Part shown: piece after piece, positions 1-9,370 of the stretch | How the letters are laid out: each line of letters starts with the position of its first letter | How positions within the stretch are numbered: position 1 is the stretch's first letter | Assembly (NCBI GenBank): GCA_016098155.1 | Contig: JAAAJB010000411.1 | Location: 1-32,294, forward strand | Reading direction: 5' to 3' | Length of the DNA stretch: 32,294 nucleotides | Origin: Actinomortierella ambigua | Lineage: Eukaryota; Mortierellomycota; Mortierellomycetes; Mortierellales; Mortierellaceae | Notes under the pieces: generated by a model | The model's database searches: none | What the model saw: the letters and a program-made list of their open reading frames with translations, nothing else | What the model was told of the DNA's origin: nothing | Translations under genes and position numbers: made by a program

Positions 1-809
1 AAGTTGTTTTGTACTACCCGAGCTTCTGTAACACTCTGTGCTGCACTCCCAACAACAAACTAGTGCGAGCCCGGTAGTCCCTGTCTATCATTTTATCACC
101 AAAAAAAAAATTGTTCATGCAGCCTATTTCTTTACACGGATTTAATGTGCGAATAAAAACGCACCTTCTCTTTTGGATCAAACAGGGGTGGCGGGAGGAG
201 GCTTACTTTCCTCTTTGTATTGCATGGTGCGAAACTTGCCAAAAGAATGCTCCAAGAAGATGACAGAGGGGGGGGGATGGCTAAAGTGAGGAAGATATTC
301 GTTTTGTACTTGGTGTGTCTCGTTTGTGCTCTTCTTCCTCTCTGACAAATCGTGATTAGAAAAGCTCACAGGAACAAGGGTGCACGCATACTGGTGGAGT
401 GCCCGTGGTTTCAACGGACCTTTCTGTAGCGGAGCGCCGCGAAATGGAGTCGGGTGAGCATCCTTACTACTTTTCTCGTTACTGCAGCGCAATGGGGGAT
501 AGATGTATACAAGAAAATAGTAATCTCGCGTCGATGTCATTAACTCTACAGTATTGTCGTTTTCATCTTTTTTTTTTTTTTTTTTTTTTTTTACTGCTCA
601 AAGTTGTTATTCTGGCTTAGTAGAGCGAGATCATAGAGCAGGTAGCCCTAGTATCATTGAGGTCCAAAGTGCGATTTACGTGCTCCAAAAAAAAAAAGAA
701 AGGTGAAAACGCGTGAGAAGGGATAGTTCAATATAATTTCAGATGTCTCCAACACTGCTCGCTCCCCCTTCTCCCATGTCTATCACATCTCTTTTTGTCG
801 AAACCGCGT
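1..809. other. Left-edge non-coding stretch, 3' side of the beta-lactamase-like gene
   Basis: No gene can be supported here. The stretch lies beyond the stop codon of the minus-strand hydrolase at 810 and would include its 3' untranslated region. It contains a run of 25 T at 568-592 and shorter A runs near 101-110 and 687-696. Open frames on both strands lack domain signatures and cross homopolymers. Confidence 0.6.
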
Positions 810-2705
810 TCACGAGCGGACAACCCTAGTGTAGACAAGTGGCTTGTCATTTAGCGTAATGCGGAGTTGGTCGACCGAGCCGTCGTCGCCCGTGATAAAC
901 GACAAGAAGAGCGGCAGCCTGCCAGCCGTTAGGATCAGACGATGGCGGAACGAGTCATAGTGGTGGTGCTCGAGCACACCCTCATAGTCGGCCATCTTGA
1001 TCGCCAGCCTTCCCTTGCTGTTGACGATGACAGAAACCGGAGTGCCATAGGGGTGAGTCCACTCGCCAGCAAAATCCCGGAGCTTGTGTGTCGGGGGCTT
1101 GTTCTTGACCTGGGGAGGGAAGAACTGATCCAGAGCCTCGATCGAGCTTCGCTCGTGGGCGATCTTGTCCGCAGCGACGAGGGCCGTGGAGAGCAAGCCG
1201 TCGGTCTTGGGCAGGTCGAAGATGGATTCGGCGAAAAACAGGGGCGCACGTACCACCATTTCGCTGTTTTCTTTGTTGCTCAGCACGACCACAGCCAGAT
1301 CATCGTTCGGGAACATGGCAATGTAGCTGTAGTATCCACTCCATCCACCGCCTTTTGGGTAGGATGCAAAAAAGAAAAAAAAAAAGGCATATTCAGTGAA
1401 CACTTCTTCAGGCTCTAAAAAAAACAAACGCATCTCAATTTCGATAAACAAAGAGTGAATCTTACTGTGGTGAACCATGTGATGCCCCTTGTAATCCTGG
1501 ATAAACCATCCAAGTCCACTGACGACGTTTTCGTCTGCGAACCAACGCTTGGTCACACTCTCGACCGTATCCTTATGCAGGACCTGTTTGCCATCCAGCT
1601 TGCCCTGGCGTAACATGAGCTTGGCCCACTTTGCAAGATCGAGTACATTCGAGTAAATGTCGCCCGCGGGTGCATCGACCATGTAGTGCGTGTCTGGAAC
1701 AACCTGATAATTGTCCATACGTTGAGCAGCCTCGAACGACTTTGATCCATACGGGAGCGCATGGTTCGGTCGGGTCAGCATCGTCTTGATGGAGAGTCCC
1801 GAACTGTTCATCCCAGCAGGAATGAGGATCCTGTCACGAACGACATCCTCCCATGCTTTCCCTTCGAGTCGCGCAGACGCTTCGCCGGCCACGCCATACA
1901 TGACGTTGTTGTAAATCCACCTGCTGCGGAGAGGGGCCACCGGCTCAACATATCGGAGATCCTTGATGAGTTCTGTACGGCTTGCGTTGCGATGGAACCA
2001 GTGCACGTCGAGGGAAGGGTAACCCTAATTGGGGGGAAGACAAATCACGGAAGAAAATGGAGGGTTTGCGTTGTGGACGCGTGTGAATGGTTCCGAAAAG
2101 CTTTCGCTGGGGGTTTTGACACACTAAGGAGGGGGGTTTTTGGGGGGTGGGAGATAGATGTCACTTTCACCATACTGTACGATGACTAAGTAGATCGACA
2201 AAGTTAATCTCTGCTGTCAAGTAAGGATTCTTGGACTTGAAGTGAGGAAAGTATTCGTTGATGGGGGTCTCCCAGTCGGCTTTTCCTTCGGCAACGAGTT
2301 CACCAATAGCCGCAGCTGTGAATGCCTTGGTCAATGAAGCGATGCATGTGAGTGTCTAATGGACGAGAACAAAGACCAAAGAGTTTAGCATATTGAGAGA
2401 ATACAACCCACGAAAAATAAAACTTGCTCGTTAGAGGTGTCAGAGGTACTGGCACGTACTTCGACAGTGAACGGGTCCTTGTCGTTTCTCTTGCCAAATG
2501 CTTGAGTATAGATGGTCTCGCCTTTGTAGACGACAGCCACACTCATTCCCTGAACACCAACACTGGTTCGAGCCTTCTCAATGGTGTCAGTCCATTGGCG
2601 AAAGTCGTCCTTTGTAGGATTACGGGGGGCGGCCAGGCCTCCCTTTGCAAGGGAAAGTGCGGCCGAAAGGGTGATGGCGAAAAGTAGTGTTGACGAATAG
2701 CGCAT
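810..2705 (-). CDS. Secreted serine hydrolase, class C beta-lactamase / penicillin-binding-protein fold (peptidase S12 type)
   Basis: Four exons: 2705-2460, 2355-2176, 2024-1466 and 1351-810, giving 508 residues. Splicing restores the three active-site motifs of the serine beta-lactamase/DD-peptidase family: SLTK (Ser89 nucleophile, Lys92) opens exon 2, YNN (Tyr180-Asn182) lies in exon 3, and the HSG triad (His328-Gly330) spans the last intron. The N-terminus has a signal-peptide shape: Arg2, a hydrophobic stretch to about residue 20, then Ala-rich up to Ala-Ala-Pro. Residues of about 35-390 form the catalytic domain. The C-terminal 100 residues resemble the small beta-rich domain (DUF3471 type) often fused to such enzymes. 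Fungal members are usually esterases or peptidases of unknown substrate, so beta-lactam hydrolysis should not be assumed. Export suggests an extracellular or cell-wall role. A TATA-like stretch lies about 50 bp upstream of the start. Confidence 0.92.
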
Positions 2706-4549
2706 GGTTTGGAACGATGAGGATCAACCAAGCTCTCCCTACTTGCCTGGTATTTATCTATTATATCGGGCACCACCAACGTTTGGCAGGACACAGGGCG
2801 TAAAGGCTGTTGTGCAGAAAGTCCTACGTAGCTTGGCATGATCCCTAATCCTCTGTTATGTGTTTGATGCAAAGTTGTTGTCGGCAAGGTGGAGAACTCC
2901 ATTCCGGGGGGGGGGGGGAGGAGATCGATGTTGAGGAAATTTTGCTGTTTAGATACGAGCCACCTATTTGCACACGGAAAATACGAAGGAAGCCAGATCA
3001 AACTGCCAGAGATTCCAGATAGACGCGCTACACAGTCCTCAGGCCATGCTGCACCTCCAATTTGTGGATTCAATAATAGAGCCTTCGATCGTTTATCGAG
3101 TATCATATCATACGAATAAATAGAATCTTTGTGTATTTTGCGGCGCTTAACAATAATGCTCGAAGGGTTCATCCTATTCTTTATGCCACTCAAGTTTGGG
3201 CACTTTCCTAACAAAGAGGGAGCGAGAGAGATATTGTGCAACGAAAAATAGAGGAGAAACCTTTGTTTGCATTTCCGTGAGCGCTTTGTGTGGGATGATA
3301 ATGACATTGCTGCACAACGATAGGAAACGGGTGCCCTCGTATGATGAGCTGTTGTATGTCACTTGGCGTTGTCTCTAACTTACAGGTTATCGACAGACTT
3401 ACCCAGAATGTCGTAGCCCCTCCCCCCCACCTCCATGCGAATGCGATTGGAATGCAACAGCCGACCCTAAATTTGGCATTCCTTGGAGCCGCGGGCTGTT
3501 CTCCTTGTACTTCTCCCCTCCCATGATGATCTTCATTGTTGCTCCCTCGCACCCTCCCCTCCGACGCCGCTTCGCAGTTGTAGCTGGTCAGGTGAGGCGG
3601 GGGGAGGGGGGACAGGGGTTGTAGCTTCAGAAAGTTTGTACGCACTGAAAATGTAGGAGGGAATGGAGCAAACTTCAAAAAAAAAAAAAAAAAAAAAACT
3701 CCTTTCCAGACCTGAACCCAACGTCGAGAAGCCCACAAGAGGGAGGGGGGGCAAAACTAGTCCCCCAGCATTATCCCAAAGCCGACTTCGCTGCTCACTA
3801 CCAGATAGTTCATTACCATATGACCCTGTACACAGATGGACAATGGGTCCGCGTCCAAATCCAAGCAAGACGTTTCATGAGCTAGTTTACCGGACGTCCC
3901 AGATGCCGTTGCTAACCCTCTATGAAATGAGAACGGGGAGGGGGGGTACACGCGTGGCTAAAAGTGCTTGCCCCTTTGTTGGTGTAAAAAAAGGCTTAGA
4001 GCGCCTTTTCTTTTTTGAGAAGGACACTTGCCTTTTGGATCATACCTGAGCAGAAACACATTATATATCACACAAGGAGTTCTATACATTTTCGAAATTC
4101 TAACGAAAAAAAAAATAAAGGAAAAAAGAAAACGATCTTTGTCTACGGGAGGGAAAGACTGGAAAATAAAGTCTTCATCTTCCTCTGGAAATGCTGTGTA
4201 GTAGCAAGGGTATGTACATGATGAAGCAGGGTGTTGGTGTTGGTATCGGTATCGGTGATTCTACTGCTTGGAGCGTATGCTGAATGTACAAGGCGATACT
4301 GGGGACTAGGTCCCTCAGTCGCGGTTAGAGGTATGGTGGTTGTTCTGTTGACCATTATCCTAGTGAGTCACTCGGCAGCCATGACGCGCCATGTGAAGGA
4401 TAGCAACTGAAACTGAGGTTGAGGAAAAGAGGGGGGGGGGGAGGCGGAGCTAGTTTTAAGCAAAAAAAAAATGTTCCTCGGCCTTTCGCGGTAATTGTCA
4501 TGTTGGTTGGCAGTTGGTGGGGGGAGGTGGGAGGGCGTGCCAGCTAGTT
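2706..4549. other. Intergenic: 5' side of the hydrolase gene and 3' side of the AIG1-like gene
   Basis: This 1.8 kb spacer holds no supportable gene. Next to 2706 it should contain the promoter of the minus-strand hydrolase. Next to 4549 it should contain the 3' region of the minus-strand membrane-protein gene. It carries G runs (about 2907-2919 and 4431-4441), a run of 22 A at 3677-3698, and a short GGTGTT/GGTATC hexanucleotide repeat at about 4230-4256. Open frames of 100-250 codons here are low in complexity and lack splice-consistent extensions. Confidence 0.55.
2751..2767 (-). promoter_or_regulatory. TATA-like element upstream of the hydrolase gene
   Basis: Read on the minus strand this is an AT-rich TATAATAGATAAATA stretch, about 50 bp before the ATG at 2705, in otherwise mixed sequence. 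Its position fits a core promoter, but the leader would be very short and no transcript data are available. Confidence 0.3.
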
Positions 4550-7182
4550 TCATTGTTGTGTCGGATCCTGTTGGATTTCACTCTTCTCATACCCTTCTTT
4601 GTCTACACCGTCGCCTCCCACCAATGTCATGGCAGAGCTGGCAACACTGGTGTTGCTGTCACTACGCTTCCGGTTGGGTTCCGCCGTATTGTCATCCTCC
4701 AAGCATGTGGACTTGACCTCTCCCTCCTGCTGGTGTTCACTGCAGGAGGTGGCTGTTTGCTGCTGTTGTTGCTGTTGTTGCTGTTGTTGCAAATCTGCCA
4801 TGTGGCTGTTCTGAGCCTTTTTGGGTAACGTCACAATGGGATGTTGCTGCTCTGTGTGATGGCGGTCCGTGAAATAATATTTGAGACGATGGAGATAGTA
4901 CATGGCGAAGAACGCGACGACGATGGCACATCCGACTCCGAAATAAAAGAGTGCCCAAAGTCGGTTGGATGTGTCCAGGAACGGGTACATCCAGATGCCA
5001 TCCCTATTGGCAAGTAAGGTTGTGACGGGAAGAGAGAGAGAGAGAGAGAAAGAGAGAGATTTAGGAGCCAATTTTTGCAACGTTTGTTGGTCGATCCACA
5101 AAAAAAAAATAGTGTTCAATTGGAAAGAGATTATTTTGACCCCAAGCTTACACTGCATGGACAATTAAAGCCTCGGAGAGATACAATATTGCGACGAAGA
5201 TGACGATGAGGAGGTGAGAGGCAACAAAGGGCATCTTATTGATGGCCACCTCGATGAGCATGAGCACCAAATCCAGGCCATGGAAAGAGTAGTTGCGCCA
5301 GAGAGACTGCTTGTTGAGATGTGTGGCCATCATCACTGCATCCCCTGAATAAGAGTTGTAACTCCAATAGAGGATCGGAACGATTACGCTATTCGATTAT
5401 TCGATTGGGGAGATGTAAGGGGGAGTGAAGGGGAGAGGGAGAGGAGGTAGTATCAAACAGGGGTGGGTATGGTGAGCTTTAGGTAGTCATGTTGACGTGT
5501 CTCTCGCGCGTGCACGCTCCCTCGTAATGAAGGAAAAGGGGTTGTACGACTAAAGAAGGATTGATCGACCATGGTTGGTGCGATGTCAATTTGTTGTCCC
5601 CTCCCCCTGCCTTTCACTTCCTTTCTCTCCAGTCTTTCTCTCTCTTTTCCGACTTACTGGAACGTGCAGATAGTATGGTACAAGAAAAAATGCAGGTCCG
5701 TCAACAGCCAATGCTGTCGCTCTAGAGTTGTGGTGTTCTGAGCATTCGTCTCCAGAGTTTCGCCACATCTTCCTTCCAGACTGTCAGGCGATGGCGTCGC
5801 GAGACCCGACTCCAGTACAAACTCTTTCCCGCGGGCCACAGCCCTTGTCCGACGCTGCCTCCTCCATTCGCTCAAGGTATGCCACGAAGCAGCCTATTCG
5901 AGAGCGAGAGAGTGTGGGAGAGAGTGTGGGAGAGAGTGGGAGAGAGAATGAGAAGGGAATGCTATGTGTGTTAGTGTCACATCAGGTCATGTTACAGCCT
6001 TGCTAATCTGGTTTGCCGTTGAAGAGAAAAAAAAAGTTGCACAGCTACGCCTATGCAACGCAACAGCCGCTGCTGTACAGCACAATGAACAGGGCGAATC
6101 GACGACCGACCCTCCCACGGGGTTTCAATGCCCAAGCAGGCGTGGGTGTGCGCACTCTTATCAGGGGAGGGGTCAAGCACCAATGGAAGGCGAAGTCGGA
6201 CATACGCCGAGTGAGAGAGAAACAGGACTCTCCATGGTTGATTGACCAAAATAAAAAAATGGGCTAGTGCGCAGTGTGGAAAAAAATGTCACCATCTCTA
6301 CACTACAACGAATAAGAGCAAGCGAGAGAGAGAGAGAGAAAGGGAAGGGAAGGAGGACAGGGGTAGGGGGGGCGAGAGTATGTGGCAAGCTTGCTTCGGC
6401 ATTTCACTTACCCCAAGGTAGGCAATAAGACCCAAATACGAGAGCTGGGTGAGATAGCAGAACGAATATTGCGGCCTTTCGGTGAGAATAAGGTCTGTGA
6501 CGAGGACGACAAACGAGTACAGGAACATGAGCAAACGGAGGATGAGCAGCGCGCCCGTCTTGTGGCCGATACAACAAGAGGCTTCGACGATTAGCTGCCG
6601 CCGTGTCCTGGGACCGTCCAATTGGAAGAGACGGGTATAGAGATTGGGCCTGAAGGGGTGACGATAGTCCTGGATGACCTTGTGGAGCAGATCAGACTCG
6701 CTCGCAGGCGAAATAAGGACAGAAGGGGTACGTCCCACAGCAGGCACAGGGACACTAGCAGTAGTCGTTGGTCGGACATTGCGGAGCGATGAGGGGAATA
6801 AAGGAGAGATAACGGCCACTGCGGACGACGGATCTACTTTTCCTCCGCCCTCGGCCTGCTCTCCCTCTGCTCCGTTCGCAAACGCCGCTTCGAGGGAAGG
6901 AGAGGTGACGAGTTGCCTCTCTGGACAATTGACAATTCCACCATGGGAGGATGCTGAGGATGACAACGGTGAAGGGTCTGGACCGGTGGAGATGGTAGTG
7001 TGATGTTGTGTGGATGCGACGAAGGGGGAGCTGTGGGGTGTGGTATAGACGTAAAGTGTTGGGTGAGGTGGTCGAAGGGTCGTCTCACTGGAGCAATGGA
7101 TGAGGTTGTGGTTGTCTGAAGAGTTTGACTCCGTGAGCGAAGGCATCTCATTGTTGGTGCCACTAGAGGCATGGGGAGCCAT
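4550..7182 (-). CDS. FAR-17a/AIG1-like six-pass membrane protein (putative lipid hydrolase)
   Basis: Four exons: 7182-6412, 5893-5658, 5388-5152 and 5003-4550, giving 565 residues. The first ~185 residues are Ser/Pro/Thr-rich and look disordered. Six hydrophobic segments follow (about 214-235, 243-262, 320-349, 371-390, 394-415, 428-450), then a charged tail with 11 consecutive Gln. The fold and order of motifs match the AIG1/FAR-17a family: a Tyr-Leu-Thr motif in the second segment (Thr245), a Phe-His-Gly motif in the fourth (His372), and the Trp-x-Tyr-Pro-Phe-Leu signature (419-424) after the fifth. Human AIG1 and ADTRP use one Thr and one His at equivalent places to hydrolyse fatty-acid esters of hydroxy fatty acids, so a similar reaction is possible but inferred. 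The start at 7182 was chosen because the open upstream extension is Phe-rich leader-like sequence. Exon 3 begins at 5388, where Val-Ile-Val-Pro continues the third segment. Confidence 0.8.
4763..4795 (-). repeat. Poly-glutamine tract (11 Gln) in the C-terminal tail of the AIG1-like protein
   Basis: Eleven consecutive Gln codons on the minus strand, a mix of CAA and CAG. The interrupted codon pattern should slow slippage. The tract lies in the cytosolic-type tail after the last membrane segment. Confidence 0.8.
5031..5059. repeat. GA/CT microsatellite in intron 3 of the AIG1-like gene
   Basis: About 29 nt of near-perfect GA repeat. In the sense orientation of the minus-strand gene it is a CT tract ending about 27 nt before the 3' splice site at 5004, so it forms the polypyrimidine tract. 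Confidence 0.85.
5894..6411 (-). other. Intron 1 (518 nt) of the AIG1-like gene
   Basis: The donor is GGG|GTAAGTG at 6411 and the acceptor is GAATAG|GCT at 5894; phase 0 is kept. The intron is longer than most in this window. Near the acceptor, 5907-5940 holds three imperfect copies of a 12-nt GAGAGTGTGG-type unit, which reads as pyrimidine-rich on the sense strand. No nested gene is evident. Confidence 0.75.
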
Positions 7183-9370
7183 TTGAGCAAAGAGGATGTT
7201 GAACGAAAAAAAAAATTGAGTGGCCGGATATGGAGGAGAGGATGAAACGAAGAAAAAAAAAAGTGTTTCAATGTACAATGGGTGCTCGTATAGATGGAGA
7301 AACCTTTTCCTTCGCTCCCCCCACACCTTCCAACGTAGGATATTAGACAGACGTTTGAGGGTAAGGAAGGCGTCGATTTTGACCCTGCAACTCTGAATGT
7401 GGAGGAGAGAGGTGAATGAGATTTGCTAAGAGTGAAAAAAAAAAACGTGGGACTAAAAGAAACAGGTGAATATAAATACATTCAGCAAGGCAGCGCTGCA
7501 ACAGGCAATGGCGACAGATCATTGGGGGAGGGGAGGATTAAAGATGTGAGACTCAGCTTGCAACCCGCTCGCATAAAACTAAAGGTTCACACTGCAACAT
7601 CCCGCCGCGCGGGCCATGTGGTATGACATCGTACGCAATTAACAATATGTAAGCAGCAAACGAAGAGACGGTTCCCGTCTCTTGAACTCTAAACCCTTAT
7701 ACCTCTCTGTTGCCAGGCCATGCTTCACCACACCCTATCCCCCCTTGTGCAAATCCGTACGGGAAGTAGGCAAAGCAATCATAGTAGATTCTACGGAAGG
7801 AAAGGAGAAGAGGCGATTGTAGTATCATAAAAAGGGGCAAGTCGGTGACGGACAAACGGATGCAGCCGTTCCAACGTTCCAATAGTCTGGAGCTGAACGT
7901 GGCACAACAGTTTTCCCTTTTGAGTTCGATGCGCATCCAATTATGTAGAACTCTGATATGTTCAGGTTGAACCCCACCCCTTTCTCAAGGATCGAAAGAG
8001 AGGTGCTTCTTCCAACTGCTTTCTAGGCCTCAAGGGGCAGTACCTTCGTTGGAGTGCTTCGTTGTTACAATGATACTGCAACCTTGGAACTCCAACAAAA
8101 CAAATATGCGGAGAGGTGTCGATCTTCGGGCAGTCAGATGGACCATACCTGTTTGAGAGGGTGGCACAAGAAATGAGAAGATCCCTGTACTATCGGAAAG
8201 AAAGAAAGAGAGAGAAAGAGGGGGGGGGGGGTTGCAGGAAGTTTTATGTTGTGTTTTGGTGTAAAAGAATGATCACTCAAAAGACGTTTTAATCGTGGCA
8301 CCCCAAAGCGGAAGTACCTCAAGCCAGCAATCTCATGTACATACAGGCAGCCAACTTCCTTCTGCCACTAAATTCACCGCACTATCCTATGTATGCTGTG
8401 TGCTTTTCGCACTCTATCATGCACCTCAAACAGAACCAGGTGGTGCTGTCATGGTGCAAACGTCGTGCCCTTGACTCTGACAATGTCGACGGCGCTAACG
8501 CCTCGATACGCTCCTATGGAATTGGGGAGAAGGGAGGTGGGAGGTGAGTAGGCTATTGAGGCAGCCGCAAGCTGGTCAAAAGAAGATGTGGGAAAGTTGT
8601 GCGATATGATGTCCATGACAGATTCCAATTTGCCAAAGGGTACCGGGAGTTGCAGTCTCCATCCGCAAGTTAGAGAGACTGCTGAACAGTGCGAGACCTG
8701 GTCAGAGTACGCGGCAAGTGTATGGTGTGGAAGAGCAAGCAAAAAGAGGGAAAAAAAAAGGCGACAGGTGTCTCAACAAACCGATCCAAGACTCAGGTAC
8801 CGTCGGTTCAGGAGCGAGAGTGATATTGAATTATGCCAATGTCACGGACCGTTACCGGTCAATTGCTGTATGATTGGCGCAGACAAGCGGTATGGCCCGC
8901 CGAGAGGGGATGGGCGGCGATTTATTATTATTGCATGGCGTCCATTGTGGGTGCAAGCTGAGCTTGTCATGTCTTATGCTGTCATTGAGGTACCCTACTC
9001 CAGTAGCCAGTTTGTTTGCACCTCCCCCTTCCCCCCTCTTCTTCCACATTTACAAAAACACAGTTGCATCGCCTCAAAGCTTATATATTTTTCGCTATTC
9101 GTCTTGGCGACTCTCCCCCTATACCTCTTCTCCTCATTTCCACCCGCCCCCCCCCTTCTCACTCCATTGTGATTCCCACTCTCGGCTTGCGCGCACCCAT
9201 CGCACTCCCTCATTCACTCTTTTTTTTTTCCCTCCTACATTGTGTGCCTGCGCTTCACTCTTAGAGCAACGTCCTCTCTTCCCTCTTTTTCGTCGGCACG
9301 TAGGCGACACATATCATTCCGCTTTTTTTTTTTTTTTTTTTTTAACTCGTCCACGCGAAAATAAGACCTC
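7183..9370. other. Divergent intergenic region between the AIG1-like and 5-phosphatase genes
   Basis: This 2.2 kb spacer separates two gene starts pointing away from each other and should contain both promoters. It holds a G run (about 8221-8231), a C run (about 9150-9159), and a run of 21 T at 9323-9343 just before the 5-phosphatase ATG. Several open frames (for example 8588-9172 + and 8449-8742 -) overlap one another and show no domain or signal feature I recognise. Confidence 0.55.

Noticed and set aside
1352..1465. Continuous reading frame through the last intron of the hydrolase gene
   Set aside because: Reading through inserts a Phe-rich stretch from homopolymers and destroys the His-Ser-Gly motif; splicing with GTAAG/AAAAG restores it.
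8588..9172. A 194-codon open frame upstream of the 5-phosphatase gene
   Set aside because: Overlapping frames of similar length exist on both strands, the C-terminal part is CT-rich low-complexity sequence, and no domain is visible.
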